From: JAEUKA01 sp035328405
Lineage (GTDB): Bacteria > Myxococcota_A > Polyangia > Palsa-1104 > JAEUJZ01
Length of the DNA stretch: 64,000 nt
Direction of reading: 5' to 3'
Assembly: GCA_035328405.1 (NCBI GenBank)
Contig: DAOLIT010000027.1
Location: 1 to 64,000, forward strand
Every line of letters starts with the position of its first letter. The stretch's first letter is position 1. Made by a program: the position numbers and the translations under genes. The notes below the pieces were generated by a model. The model worked only from the letters and a program-made list of their open reading frames with translations. It had not been told where the DNA came from and ran no database searches. This document shows positions 1 through 9,019 of this stretch, one piece after another.

Positions 1-566
1 TTGAGGTCACAATGAATCACCCCTCGTCCGTGCATGTAGGAGAGGCCTTCGGCGCATTGGAGCATGATGTCGCAGGCGGCGTTGGTCGAGAGGACACGTT
101 CGCGATTGAGTCTTTCAGCGAGCGTCTCTCCGTACAGATAGTCCATGACGATGAACGCGCCGTGTAGGGAGTCGAGCCCGAAGTCCACGACACCCACAAT
201 GTTCGGATGATTCATGGCTGCGGCCATGCGCGCTTCTCGGTAGAAGGCATCGCGGATGTGCGGCTGCCGGGCCAGATCGTCGTGAATGATTTTGAGGGCG
301 AACAGCTTGTCTAGGTCGCGGTGACGGACTTTGAAAATCCGTCCCATGCCACCCTCTCCGAGAGAACTTTCGATGATGTATCGGCCCCCGACAAGCTTGT
401 CTCGCGACAACAGGTACGGAATGCTGCCGGACTCCTGAGGCGGAATTTCGACCGGAATGTTGCGATCGTCTCTGTCCACTGGGAGTTGCAGCGTCTCTTG
501 GCTCGCCAACTTGACGTTGACGTGTTCCCCCGGCTTCTCGTTCCCCACTGGGTCATTGTATCCCAC
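1..566 (-). CDS. Serine/threonine protein kinase, N-terminal part (runs off the window)
   Basis: Reading the minus strand gives the first half of a PknB-type kinase: glycine loop GEGGMGRIF, the ATP-binding lysine in FALKII, and the catalytic loop HCDLK at the very edge of the window. The catalytic Asp is present, but the Arg of the usual HRD is Cys, so this is a non-RD kinase. The C-terminal lobe lies outside. About 70 residues without recognisable domain precede the kinase. No ATG lies in frame before the glycine loop and the frame is closed by the stop of the upstream response-regulator gene, so the GTG at 566 is my guess for the start; TTG codons at 512 and 410 are alternatives. It lies about 90 bases downstream of the NtrC-type regulator on the same strand, which suggests co-transcription. 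Confidence 0.85.
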   Translation of the reverse strand, partial: MGYNDPVGNEKPGEHVNVKLASQETLQLPVDRDDRNIPVEIPPQESGSIPYLLSRDKLVGGRYIIESSLGEGGMGRIFKVRHRDLDKLFALKIIHDDLARQPHIRDAFYREARMAAAMNHPNIVGVVDFGLDSLHGAFIVMDYLYGETLAERLNRERVLSTNAACDIMLQCAEGLSYMHGRGVIHCDL

Positions 567-656
567 ACGACTGCCGGACTGATCGCGTGTTTGGATGGTT
601 TGCGATCCATCCTGCGCGAATGGTGCGAGAACATCACAGAGCAGGACAGGACGGCT

Positions 657-2084
657 TCATTCTTCGTTGGAATCTTCGGTCTCATCGTCGGTGCGATCGA
701 GTTTTCGATAGATCGTCCGCGTGGCGATTCCCAAAAGCTGCGACGCCAGTTTCTTGTCCCCCTTGGCGTACTTCAGCGTCTCGTGAATCACGGTATGTTC
801 GATTTCCGCAAGCGAAGTTCCCATCGGAAAGGACAAGCACGGCAGACCGGTCGCGCTCGGCCCGAGGGGAATGGACAATTCTGCGTATCGAATTTCGTGC
901 GGCAGGTCTTCGACATCGATCACGGGCTGCCTCGACAACACGACGGCGCGTTCCAGCGCATTTTCCAGTTCGCGCACATTTCCCGGATAGGCGTAGCGAC
1001 CCAAAAGGTCCAGTGCAGGGCGGCTGATGCCAGTCACGTTTTTGTGATTTTTCTCTCGAAAACGAGACAAAAAATGATCGACCAAAAGGGGGACATCTTC
1101 CAATCGTTCGCGAAGAGGAGGCACCGTCACGGCGATGACATGCAGGCGATAAAAAAGGTCTTCGCGAAACCGACCTTCGCTGACCATTTTGCGCAAATCC
1201 CGATTGGTGGCGACGACGAGGCGAATGTCCACCCGACGCAATTTTCCGCCGAGCGGCTCGATTTCGCCCTCTTGCAGCACGCGCAGAAGCTTCACCTGAA
1301 CGTGCAACGGAATCTCGCCGATTTCATCCAGGAACAGCGTCCCGCCGTCTGCCTGCACAAAGCGCCCATCCCGTCGAGAAACGGCCCCCGTAAACGCTCC
1401 CTTTTCGTAACCAAACAATTCCGCTTCCAAAATGCTTTCGGGAAGCGCAGCACAGTTGACGGGCACGAGCGGCCTCCCGGCCCTCGGGGACAAATCGTGA
1501 AGCTGCCTCGCCAGCAGTTCTTTTCCCGTTCCCGACTCGCCGAGCAAAAGCACCGTCGCCAAAGACGGGGCCGCCTGCGCGATCACATCGAGCGTCCGTC
1601 GCAACGAAAAAGACGCACCGACGATCGTCCGACGCTCTGCCGCCAGCAATTTTTGCCGTAGCGAGCGATTTTCCAGCACAAGCGTCTGCCGTTCCAGCGC
1701 CTTTCCGACGACGCGCAGCACATGGGCCCGTTTGAGCGGTTTCGTGATGAAGTCGTACGCCCCGTCTTTCATCGCCTCGACCGCCGTCTCGATCGTCCCA
1801 TACGCTGTCATCAGGATGATTTCCGTCTCGGGCGAGAGCTTTTTGCCCGCTTTCAGCAAATCCATTCCCGAAATCCCCGGCATCAGCACGTCCGTCAGCA
1901 TCACGTCGATGCGCTGCTTCCGCAGGATCTCCAGCGCCTCTTTTCCGTCGCTGCACGTCAGAATTTGCAATTCCTGACCGCCTGGGTCCGACTCCGGCTG
2001 CGGCGGCACAAACCGCACAAACGTCCGCTCGAGGGATTCCAAATTCGACACTTCGTCATCGACGATCAGCAGCGTTTTCATCAA
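657..2084 (-). CDS. NtrC-family sigma-54-dependent response regulator
   Basis: A 475-residue three-domain response regulator. The receiver domain (about residues 3-125) carries the acidic pair DD near residue 10, the phosphoacceptor Asp65 in MLTDVLMPG and the conserved Lys in ITKPLK. The AAA+ domain has Walker A GESGTGKE (182-189), the sigma-54 contact loop GAFTGA (229-234) and Walker B FLDEIGE. The C-terminus has a Fis-type helix-turn-helix (roughly 430-465). Proteins of this family bind upstream enhancers and use ATP hydrolysis to open sigma-54 promoters. No histidine kinase is adjacent; the gene downstream on the same strand is a Ser/Thr kinase, a pairing seen in myxobacteria. The target genes cannot be told from the window. 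Confidence 0.95.
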   Translation of the reverse strand: MMKTLLIVDDEVSNLESLERTFVRFVPPQPESDPGGQELQILTCSDGKEALEILRKQRIDVMLTDVLMPGISGMDLLKAGKKLSPETEIILMTAYGTIETAVEAMKDGAYDFITKPLKRAHVLRVVGKALERQTLVLENRSLRQKLLAAERRTIVGASFSLRRTLDVIAQAAPSLATVLLLGESGTGKELLARQLHDLSPRAGRPLVPVNCAALPESILEAELFGYEKGAFTGAVSRRDGRFVQADGGTLFLDEIGEIPLHVQVKLLRVLQEGEIEPLGGKLRRVDIRLVVATNRDLRKMVSEGRFREDLFYRLHVIAVTVPPLRERLEDVPLLVDHFLSRFREKNHKNVTGISRPALDLLGRYAYPGNVRELENALERAVVLSRQPVIDVEDLPHEIRYAELSIPLGPSATGLPCLSFPMGTSLAEIEHTVIHETLKYAKGDKKLASQLLGIATRTIYRKLDRTDDETEDSNEE

Positions 2085-2258
2085 AGCCTGTTTTTTGGAA
2101 GCGGACTCATTCGGGCACGCCGATTTTGCTGCGTTCTTGATGAAACCGTCTCGAAAAAAGCGCTGCGATTTTGCTACAGGTCATGTGTGCAACCGTCACT
2201 TCGTTCGATCGACCACCTACAAAAATCGCTCGGCCCGCATCCGAGCCGTTTTCCCGTC

Positions 2259-2975
2259 GTGCAGTGTTCGGCCTGCCAAACGCCGTTGCCGCTCGGTTTT
2301 TCGCGTGCTGCGACTTGTCCGCATTGCAAAACGAAGAGGCAGCTCGACGCTGACTTGCTCCGCCGTCGCGATCGCTACCGGACGACAGACCACCACAGAC
2401 GACTCCACGATCCGTTGTGGCAACGGGCCCTGGCGGCGCGTCCTCGGGTGTTTCTTGAACCCACGTTTTTGGCCGCAAGTTCTTACGCCAGTCCATTTGT
2501 CGGCATCGCCGTCGGTTACTTTTTCGCGTTTCAACACCAAAAACCTGCGCTCGCTGCTCTGCTTGGGCTTTGCACCGTCGGAATTTTGCAAGCCCTCGCT
2601 TCCCTTTTGTTTTGGTGGTGCAAGCCCGTTCACGTCCGAGGCCTCGTCACAGCCAGGACAACCGCCCCAGGCGATCGGACCTTGTTGTGCCGCGTCTGCA
2701 CTTTGCCTTTGTCTGTCCCCAGCCCAGACGACGCCGCACCATCGCCCACAGATACCACCTGTGACTACTGTGGAGCAGACAACCTACTCACAGGTTCCGC
2801 CGCCGTTGCGCCACGCCCAGACCTGTACGACGTGCAGGCCGCCCACCGCGAGGTGTATGGCACCGCCGTCCAGGAACGAACCGACCGGCTTTTCCCCCTC
2901 ATTCTGTGTGCCGGCTTTTTCTTTTTGGGCGCGCTCGCCTATTTCACCTTGTCTCGGCATTTTCCATCCGAGTGA
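2259..2975 (+). CDS. Zinc-ribbon membrane protein of unknown function
   Basis: About 238 residues from a GTG start. The N-terminus carries two CxxC pairs (CSAC and CPHC, about 16 residues apart), a typical zinc ribbon, and a second set of pairs (CRVC, CDYC) lies in the middle. Hydrophobic stretches around residues 70-130 and near the C-terminus (FPLILCAGFFFLGALAYF) predict two or three membrane helices. The open frame extends far upstream, but that part is antisense to the response regulator gene and has no domain sense; the GTG directly before QCSAC is the most economical start, although no strong ribosome site precedes it. I do not recognise the family. It is divergent from the response regulator and convergent with ndk. 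Confidence 0.65.
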   Translation: MQCSACQTPLPLGFSRAATCPHCKTKRQLDADLLRRRDRYRTTDHHRRLHDPLWQRALAARPRVFLEPTFLAASSYASPFVGIAVGYFFAFQHQKPALAALLGLCTVGILQALASLLFWWCKPVHVRGLVTARTTAPGDRTLLCRVCTLPLSVPSPDDAAPSPTDTTCDYCGADNLLTGSAAVAPRPDLYDVQAAHREVYGTAVQERTDRLFPLILCAGFFFLGALAYFTLSRHFPSE

Positions 2976-3013
2976 AACTCGCCTCTCGCGCCCCGCTCCG
3001 AATCGAAAACCCG

Positions 3014-3436
3014 CTACGGTTCAAACAATTCGTCGGCCCGAAAGAAGCGAGCCAATTCCGCCGTCGCTGCTTCCTGAGAGTCCGAGGCGTGAACCATGTT
3101 CCGCATTTTGTCCTCCCCGAAATCCCCTCGAATCGTTCCTATTGCCGCTGCCTTGCTGTCCGTCGGCCCAAGCAAATCCCGCATCCGCGCGATCACGTTG
3201 TCACCGGACACCGCCAGCGCGATCACCGGACGGCTTTTCATAAAATCCGCGACATCTTTGAAAAAGGGTTTCATCGCGATGTGCGCGTAGTGTTCCTGCA
3301 AAAGCGAGTCGGTCAGCCTCAGCATTTTGCAGCCCCGCACCGAAAAACCGTTCGCCTCCAGCCGCCGGATCACTTCCCCCGACAGTTTTTTCGTCGTGCA
3401 ATCCGGTTTCAAAAGCAGCAGCGTCGTTTCAAGCAT
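3014..3436 (-). CDS. ndk: Nucleoside diphosphate kinase (copy 1)
   Basis: Encodes 140 residues, the normal length for this enzyme, which moves the terminal phosphate from ATP to nucleoside diphosphates through a phosphohistidine. The fold signature is complete: LLLLKPDC at the N-terminus, the binding residues in GPTDSKAA and the active-site His in NMVHASDS (about residue 116). The start ATG at 3436 is preceded by a good site, AAAGGAAG. The open frame extends further upstream but without homology. A second, divergent ndk lies at 14624, which is unusual for one neighbourhood. Confidence 0.96.
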   Translation of the reverse strand: MLETTLLLLKPDCTTKKLSGEVIRRLEANGFSVRGCKMLRLTDSLLQEHYAHIAMKPFFKDVADFMKSRPVIALAVSGDNVIARMRDLLGPTDSKAAAIGTIRGDFGEDKMRNMVHASDSQEAATAELARFFRADELFEP

Positions 3437-3559
3437 TCTCGTGTCTTCCTTTCTGTGTAAGTCCCTGCGTGCGTCGCACACACAACCAGCCGCGCACCTT
3501 GCCAAACCCACCCACCTCTCGTCAAGCAGCCACGCACTTCCGCATGGCAAGATCTGTGT

Positions 3560-4341
3560 ATGAATTTTCATCGTGCCCACCCAGAAACACGAGCAAAATG
3601 TCTTGAAAGCGATACTGCACTTGCTGCAAATCTTGCAGACGGATGCAAATACAGTGCATACACATGTAAAAACGGGCTTCGCGACTTTGCTGCACCAATT
3701 TATGTCAATGGAGAACACGTCGCAAATCTATTTACACGACAATTGTTTCACTCAAATCCAGATGTTGATATTTTTCGATTGCAATCAAAAAAATATGGCT
3801 TCGATGAGAACAAATATATTGATGCAGTAAAGCGTGTTCCAGTTTATTCCGAGAATACGATTTCAAATGTAATGGACTTCTTGGTCTTTATGGCTGAAAT
3901 GCTTGGAGACATTGGAGTTCTCCAACAAGAAAAAGCGCGTCTAGATGCCGAGGTGCAACTTGCTCGTCGAATCCAAACCGCTGTGTTGCCAAAAGATGGA
4001 CAAGTCGCTGGACTGCGAATGTGCGGGAAGATGATTACCGTGAGTGAGGTCGGCGGAGATTATTACAATTTTGAAACAACGGAAGATGGATCGGTATGGA
4101 TTGCGATAGGGGACGTTGCAGGCCATGGTCTAATAACAAGGTCATCATTGATTTTACAAACTTTGACTATATGAGTTCTGCGACGGCAGCTCCAATTATT
4201 CAATTCTTGAACATGCTTCACATGAACAATGTGGAGTGCATCGTTCTTTATTCATCAAAATACGAATGGCAGAAGGTCTCTTGTCGATGTATGAAAGTTG
4301 TGTGCAAACACATGAAACGCATTAAGATCGAGCTGACCTAA
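3560..4341 (+). pseudogene. Decayed PocR-domain / PP2C-type phosphatase gene joined to a STAS-like fragment
   Basis: An open frame from 3560 to 4174 reads as most of a PocR sensory domain (cysteines in AKCLESD and YTCKNG, then DFAAPIYVNGEH), a coiled linker, and the start of a SpoIIE/PP2C phosphatase domain (VGGDYYNF, GDVAGHG). It stops abruptly after GHGLITRS. From about 4132 a second frame continues with KVIIDFTNFDYMSS and CIVLYSSKYEWQ, which looks like a STAS domain tail ending at 4341. The beginning of the PocR domain is also missing; the frame stays open a little upstream but has no start. The simplest reading is a gene that lost both its 5' part and an internal piece. The stretch is visibly more AT-rich than its neighbours, so it was probably acquired by transfer. 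Confidence 0.75.
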
Positions 4342-4360
4342 CAAAATCTGGGAGGGATTC

Positions 4361-5188
4361 ATGTTTCGACACGATGGAAAAGTTGTCATTGTCACAGGCG
4401 CGGGGACCGGTATCGGAAAAGGAATCGCGCTGGAATTTGCTCGCGCCGGGGCTGATGTGATGCTGGCAGGACGGCGAGAAACAGAACTGCGTGAAACCAG
4501 CGAGCAGATCGCGAAGGAGACAGGGCGCAAGATCGGATACGCCTCCACAGACGTTCGAGTGAGAACATCGTGCGAACAGCTCATCTCACAAACGCTTGAA
4601 CGTTTTGGCCGTATCGATGTTCTTGTAAATAACGCTGGCATCGAAGGCAAACTTGGCCCAGTCCGAGATCTGCAAGACGAAGTATGGGAAGATCTATTTA
4701 GCACAAATGTTCGCTCCAATTTGTATCTGTGTCGAGCGATCATCCCCTACTTTGAACAAAAATTTGAGAAGGAATGTGCTGGGAATCCGACAGACGCCGA
4801 ACATCCGCCTTTCGTGGGCTCCATCATTATCCTTGGATCTATCGCTGGAAAACAAGGCATAGGTGGTTTTGCGGCGTATTGCGCAACAAATTTTGCGCGA
4901 ATTGGATTTGCGAAATCGCTCGCGATGGAACTTGCAGGAAAAGGGGTTACGGTGAATGCGCTGTGTCCTGGTATCGTATGGACACCGATGTGGTATCGAG
5001 CTGCCGAGCAACTCGCCACTCCAGGCCAAAGCGTCGAGGATTCTTTCCAATCAAAAGTGCCCGTTTTTATCCCCCAAGGTCGACCCCAAACGACAAAAGA
5101 CATGGGTCAACTCGCCGTCTATATCGCTTCGCAGCCGAATTTGACCGCACAAGACCTGTATCTCGACGGTGGCAACACGCGATTCTAG
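4361..5188 (+). CDS. SDR-family oxidoreductase with substituted catalytic lysine
   Basis: A 275-residue short-chain dehydrogenase/reductase. The cofactor motif TGAGTGIG, the NNAG motif (90-93) and the C-terminal YLDGGNT are intact. The catalytic Ser160 and Tyr173 are at the usual spacing, but the residue four after the Tyr, nearly always Lys, is Asn177 (YCATN). A single base change from AAA/AAG to AAT explains it. Since that Lys lowers the Tyr pKa and holds the cofactor ribose, activity may be lost or altered. The start is preceded by GGGAGGG six bases upstream. It stands between the decayed PocR gene and the helicase, so its substrate cannot be inferred. Confidence 0.9.
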   Translation: MFRHDGKVVIVTGAGTGIGKGIALEFARAGADVMLAGRRETELRETSEQIAKETGRKIGYASTDVRVRTSCEQLISQTLERFGRIDVLVNNAGIEGKLGPVRDLQDEVWEDLFSTNVRSNLYLCRAIIPYFEQKFEKECAGNPTDAEHPPFVGSIIILGSIAGKQGIGGFAAYCATNFARIGFAKSLAMELAGKGVTVNALCPGIVWTPMWYRAAEQLATPGQSVEDSFQSKVPVFIPQGRPQTTKDMGQLAVYIASQPNLTAQDLYLDGGNTRF

Positions 5189-5269
5189 GCCCAACTTTCC
5201 ATAAAAAATCGAGTCGCGGCGAATTGGGGGGCGGATGGGGGCGGATGTGATCCATTATCTGCGGACACG

Positions 5270-7846
5270 ATGCCGGGACCTCTTCTCAATCCTTCGCAGT
5301 GGCAGGCGGTTCGTCACTCAGACGGGCCGCTCCTGATTCTGGCGGGCGCGGGCTCGGGCAAGACGCGCGTCATCACGGTGCGTGTGGCGGAACTTGTCCG
5401 ACGGGGAATCTCCGCAGAAGACATCCTGGTCGTGACCTTCACGAACAAAGCCGCCGACGAACTTCGGCATCGCGTCGAAGGCCTTTTGTCGGATCAGGAC
5501 ACCGGCGATTTCTCGGCAGCGAAGTCGGTGCCGCGATGGATTGGGACGTTTCACTCGATCGGCGCGCGTCTGTTGCGGGGTCTTGCGCCGAAAATCGGAC
5601 TTGCGTCGCATTTTCCGATTTTGGACGAAGACGACCAGCTCAAGGTGTGCAAAGACGTGCTCCGCGAGGAGAACATCGACGAGCGCATCGTGCCTCCGCG
5701 TGCGTTGCGCGCCCACATCGACCGAGCGAAAAACCAAGGGCTGCTCGCGAAGGATTTTCTCGGGACCGACTACTTCACGGACCTGCTCGCGAAGCTGTAT
5801 CGACGGTACGAGGAACGGTTGCGACATGTTGGCGCGGTGGATTTTGGCGATTTGCTGCTCTTGCCCGTCGTGCTGGCCGAAAACGAACCGAGCGTGCAAG
5901 ACAGTCTGTCGCGACGTTTTGAGCATGTCCTCGTCGATGAATTTCAGGATGTGAATGGGGTTCAATACAGGCTGCTCAAGATTCTGGCCCGTCGGACGCG
6001 AAATTTGGCAGTCGTGGGCGACGATGATCAGGCGATTTATGGGTGGCGTGGCGCGGATGTGCGTTTGTTGCTCGATTTTTTGCGAGATTGGCCCGACGCA
6101 CAGATTGTGAAGCTCGAGGAAAATTACCGATCGTCGCAGGTGATTTTGGATGCGGCGCACGCGGTCGTGTCGCAAAACGGTGACAGACACGAAAAACGGC
6201 TGTTTACCCGTCGAGACGGTGGCGATCCGATTGTGCTTTTCCGGGCACGCGACGACCGCGCCGAAGCCCGTTTTGTCATCGAAACAGTGCTGCGCATGCA
6301 AGCGGATTCCGGCTTTTTTCCCGAGGATTTTGCCGTGATCTACCGGACGAATGCGCAATCGTTGCGTTTTGAAGAGGCGCTGCAATCCGTCGGAATGCCG
6401 TTTTCCGTCCTCGGAGGAATGCGTTTTTTCGAGCGCGCCGAAATCAAGGACATGGTTGCGTACTTGCGGCTGTGCTTGTCTCCTGACGACGAGCTGGCGC
6501 TGCGTCGGGTCATCAACGTGCCGTCGCGTCACATCGGCCAGACGACCGTGGACAAATTGCTTGCGTGGGCCCGCGCCGACGGGGCTTCGTTTTGGAACAC
6601 CATTCGGCGGGCTGCGACGGAAGAGGGCCTCGTCGCAAAAAAGAAACGGCAGGACTTGGCGCAATTTGTCTCGCTCGTCGAAGAACTTGGAAAGCGGGCC
6701 GAGGAGCTTTCCGTGTCGTCGCTGCTGCAAGAAGTGCTCGAACGGACGGGCTATCGCTTGATGCTCAGCACCGGGACGCCCGAGGACGAAGCGAGGCTGC
6801 AAAACCTGGATGCCCTGCTCGGTTCGATTGGAGAGGAAGAGCGCGTCGCCGCTGCCACAGTCGCTGCATTTTTGGCGCAACCCAAACCCGACGACGGCGA
6901 GGCGTTTCTGTCCGACCCACCGACGGAACTGAAGCTGAGCGACTACCTTGCCCGCGTGTCGCTGCAAACGGGCGACGAAAACCGCAAAGGAAAAGGCGTG
7001 CAACTGATGACCGCGCATGTCGCCAAGGGGCTCGAATTTCCCGTCGTATTCGTGACGGGTTTGGAGGAGGGCCTTTTTCCGTCGCTGCGCGCGGGCAATC
7101 CGTCCTTGCGGGAAAACGAAGACCAGCGCGTCGGTGAGGAGCGTCGCCTGGCCTATGTCGCTTTCACGCGGGCCAAAACGCAGCTTGTGCTCACTTGCGC
7201 CGATCAGCGGTGGCTGTGGGGAGCCAAAATGCAGCCCATGGACATGAGCCGGTTTGTCAAGGCCATTCCGCGTGAGCTTTTGAGCGAGGTCGAGGACCGC
7301 TCGGGCTTTCGACGCGGCGCTGTTTCCGAAAAGACGGATGTGCGCAAACGTGCGGTGCGCGACGGCGACGCAGACGAAGCGGTTTGGATGCAGCAAATTC
7401 CGCAGGAAGACGCTGAGGCACCGTCTTTTGCATCCACGCAAGCCCCAGCGAGCCTGATCTCCGATTCGACTCGGAGATCGAAGGCCCCCTTCCACCAAGC
7501 CGACATCGCCTCCCGTTTCCCGTCACAAGTCACTGACACAGTCTCCGATCGCGATCGGAGGTTCGATTCGGTCGGGCCATCTTCGGACCAAGCAACTTCT
7601 GCCGAACCGGCTTCCGACGAAGGTGCCATGGAAGTTCGCGTCGAATACGACGGAGACGTGGCACCTCGGACAGGTCAGCGCGTGTGGCACAAAACGCTGG
7701 GTCGAGGCGTCGTCGTTGATTTTTCTGCGTTTTCCGCCGCGTCTTCCCACCCGCGCGCCAAGGTTCGTTTCGACGACGGCCAGGAAAAGCTCGTGGATGC
7801 GCGGTTTCTTGAGTTTTCGTCGCGCAACGAAACGGAAGGGATGTAG
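5270..7846 (+). CDS. pcrA: ATP-dependent DNA helicase, UvrD/PcrA type
   Basis: An 858-residue superfamily 1A helicase acting in DNA repair and fork processing. All motifs are visible: QxxA-type NPSQWQAV, Walker A AGAGSGKT, Walker B DEFQDVN, motif III GDDDQAIYGWRGAD, motif IV ENYRSS, motif V TAHVAKGLEF and motif VI LAYVAFTRAK. It is longer than the usual 700-750 residues: after motif VI a variable linker of about 120 residues (with two inverted repeats in its DNA) leads to a C-terminal SH3/Tudor-like segment (GQRVWHKTLGRGVV...RFDDGQEK), as in PcrA where it contacts RNA polymerase. UvrD is an equally good name. The next gene starts three bases after the stop codon. Confidence 0.95.
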   Translation: MPGPLLNPSQWQAVRHSDGPLLILAGAGSGKTRVITVRVAELVRRGISAEDILVVTFTNKAADELRHRVEGLLSDQDTGDFSAAKSVPRWIGTFHSIGARLLRGLAPKIGLASHFPILDEDDQLKVCKDVLREENIDERIVPPRALRAHIDRAKNQGLLAKDFLGTDYFTDLLAKLYRRYEERLRHVGAVDFGDLLLLPVVLAENEPSVQDSLSRRFEHVLVDEFQDVNGVQYRLLKILARRTRNLAVVGDDDQAIYGWRGADVRLLLDFLRDWPDAQIVKLEENYRSSQVILDAAHAVVSQNGDRHEKRLFTRRDGGDPIVLFRARDDRAEARFVIETVLRMQADSGFFPEDFAVIYRTNAQSLRFEEALQSVGMPFSVLGGMRFFERAEIKDMVAYLRLCLSPDDELALRRVINVPSRHIGQTTVDKLLAWARADGASFWNTIRRAATEEGLVAKKKRQDLAQFVSLVEELGKRAEELSVSSLLQEVLERTGYRLMLSTGTPEDEARLQNLDALLGSIGEEERVAAATVAAFLAQPKPDDGEAFLSDPPTELKLSDYLARVSLQTGDENRKGKGVQLMTAHVAKGLEFPVVFVTGLEEGLFPSLRAGNPSLRENEDQRVGEERRLAYVAFTRAKTQLVLTCADQRWLWGAKMQPMDMSRFVKAIPRELLSEVEDRSGFRRGAVSEKTDVRKRAVRDGDADEAVWMQQIPQEDAEAPSFASTQAPASLISDSTRRSKAPFHQADIASRFPSQVTDTVSDRDRRFDSVGPSSDQATSAEPASDEGAMEVRVEYDGDVAPRTGQRVWHKTLGRGVVVDFSAFSAASSHPRAKVRFDDGQEKLVDARFLEFSSRNETEGM
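7456..7560. repeat. Two palindromes inside the pcrA linker
   Basis: Within the variable linker of the helicase gene lie an inverted repeat with 9-base arms GATCTCCGA / TCGGAGATC (7456-7464 and 7471-7479) and an 18-base perfect palindrome CTCCGATCGCGATCGGAG (7543-7560). They share the TCCGA core, lie in frame and fall in a low-complexity protein segment. Confidence 0.7.
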
Positions 7847-7849
7847 GTC

Positions 7850-9019
7850 GTGGCGTCGCTGCGTGTGCATGCTCGGAGGTTTTTGCGCCTGATTTTGAGC
7901 CAGCACCTCAGCCCCGTTCGGGTCGCGCTCGCGCTTTGGCTGGGCTTTGTGGTCGGGTTTACTCCTACATTTGGTATCCAATTCTTTCTATGCGCATTGC
8001 TTGCCACCGTCCTCCGTTTAAATTTGCCGATCATGTATGCCGCCGCCAACGTCTCGATTCCACCGATGATTCCGCTGATTGGTTTTGCTTCTGTTCAAGT
8101 TGGCGAGTATTTGCGTTTTGGACACTTTGTTGCTTTGTCCAGAACCGACTTTGCGGGTGAGCATTTGCATGCTACAGTCGCCCATTTCTTTTATGCGTGG
8201 TTGCGCGGCGGCATTTTGCTGGGTTCTGCGGTCGGTGCGGTAGTCGGCGGCGGCGTGTTTTTCTGGCTTCTCCAACGACGTTCTGCGAATCCGACATCCA
8301 ATACGCAAACCCCTGATTTGCTTGGAAAAACCATCGAACAGGCCGCCACACAGTTCGCTTTTGCGCATCCCAGATACCGCTATTATGCAAGATACAAATA
8401 TCGCCTAGATCCAGTTTATCGCGTATTGTGCGAACGTATTCCGCAACAGGCAGAACTGATCGATTTGGGCTGTGGTTTGGGCATGCTGGAAATTGCGCTT
8501 TCGATGTACAAAAAGGGCAAAACCCTGCGTGGCATCGATTGGGATGCCGAAAAAATCGCTGTTGGAAAACGGGCGGCAGCAAGGTTCCCTCACATTGCTT
8601 TGGAACGCGCCGACATCCACACTTTCGAGTTGCCCTCCTGCGATGCGGTCACATTGATTGATGTGCTTCATTATTACGACAGAGAACAACAAGACCAATT
8701 GCTCGCAAGGGTTTTTGCTGCTTTGCGCCCAGAAGGTGTTTTGTGGATTCGCGAAACAGACGCCGCCGCACGCAGTGGAATCACGCGACTCTTTGAGCGC
8801 ATGATGGTGCGTTTCGGTTGGAACATAGGACCGAAAGTGGTTTACAGAACCGTCGTCGAATTGTCACATCAAATTCAGTCGCTCGGTTTCTCGATAGAAA
8901 CCGAGGATTTGTCCGCAACTACCCACCCCGGAAATGTCCTATTGACTTGCAGAAAACCAGCAGATACCGGTTTTCGTGGTCCGCAGGGCTCAGGAGAAAA
9001 CCCGGGTGATTTGGTCTAG
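7850..9019 (+). CDS. DUF2062 membrane domain fused to a class I SAM methyltransferase
   Basis: 389 residues from a GTG start three bases after pcrA, with GGAAGGGA as the likely ribosome site inside the helicase end. Residues about 1-145 form a DUF2062-type membrane domain (SPVRVALALWLGFVVGFTP, then hydrophobic helices near 45-75 and 115-140). Residues about 160-370 form a Rossmann methyltransferase with motif I IDLGCGLGM, an acidic residue after the second strand (GIDWDAEK) and motif IV VTLIDVLHYY. DUF2062 proteins are often linked to envelope glycan enzymes, so a membrane-anchored methyltransferase acting on a lipid or glycan is a fair guess, not shown. The last four bases overlap the convergent lipoprotein gene. 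Confidence 0.85.
   Translation: MASLRVHARRFLRLILSQHLSPVRVALALWLGFVVGFTPTFGIQFFLCALLATVLRLNLPIMYAAANVSIPPMIPLIGFASVQVGEYLRFGHFVALSRTDFAGEHLHATVAHFFYAWLRGGILLGSAVGAVVGGGVFFWLLQRRSANPTSNTQTPDLLGKTIEQAATQFAFAHPRYRYYARYKYRLDPVYRVLCERIPQQAELIDLGCGLGMLEIALSMYKKGKTLRGIDWDAEKIAVGKRAAARFPHIALERADIHTFELPSCDAVTLIDVLHYYDREQQDQLLARVFAALRPEGVLWIRETDAAARSGITRLFERMMVRFGWNIGPKVVYRTVVELSHQIQSLGFSIETEDLSATTHPGNVLLTCRKPADTGFRGPQGSGENPGDLV

Noticed and set aside
321..1661. 446-codon open frame on the plus strand
   Set aside because: Antisense to the kinase and the NtrC-type regulator, with no domain.
5318..7498. 726-codon open frame on the minus strand
   Set aside because: Fully antisense to the pcrA helicase, whose motifs are complete; the antisense product has no domain and is an effect of GC-rich codon use.
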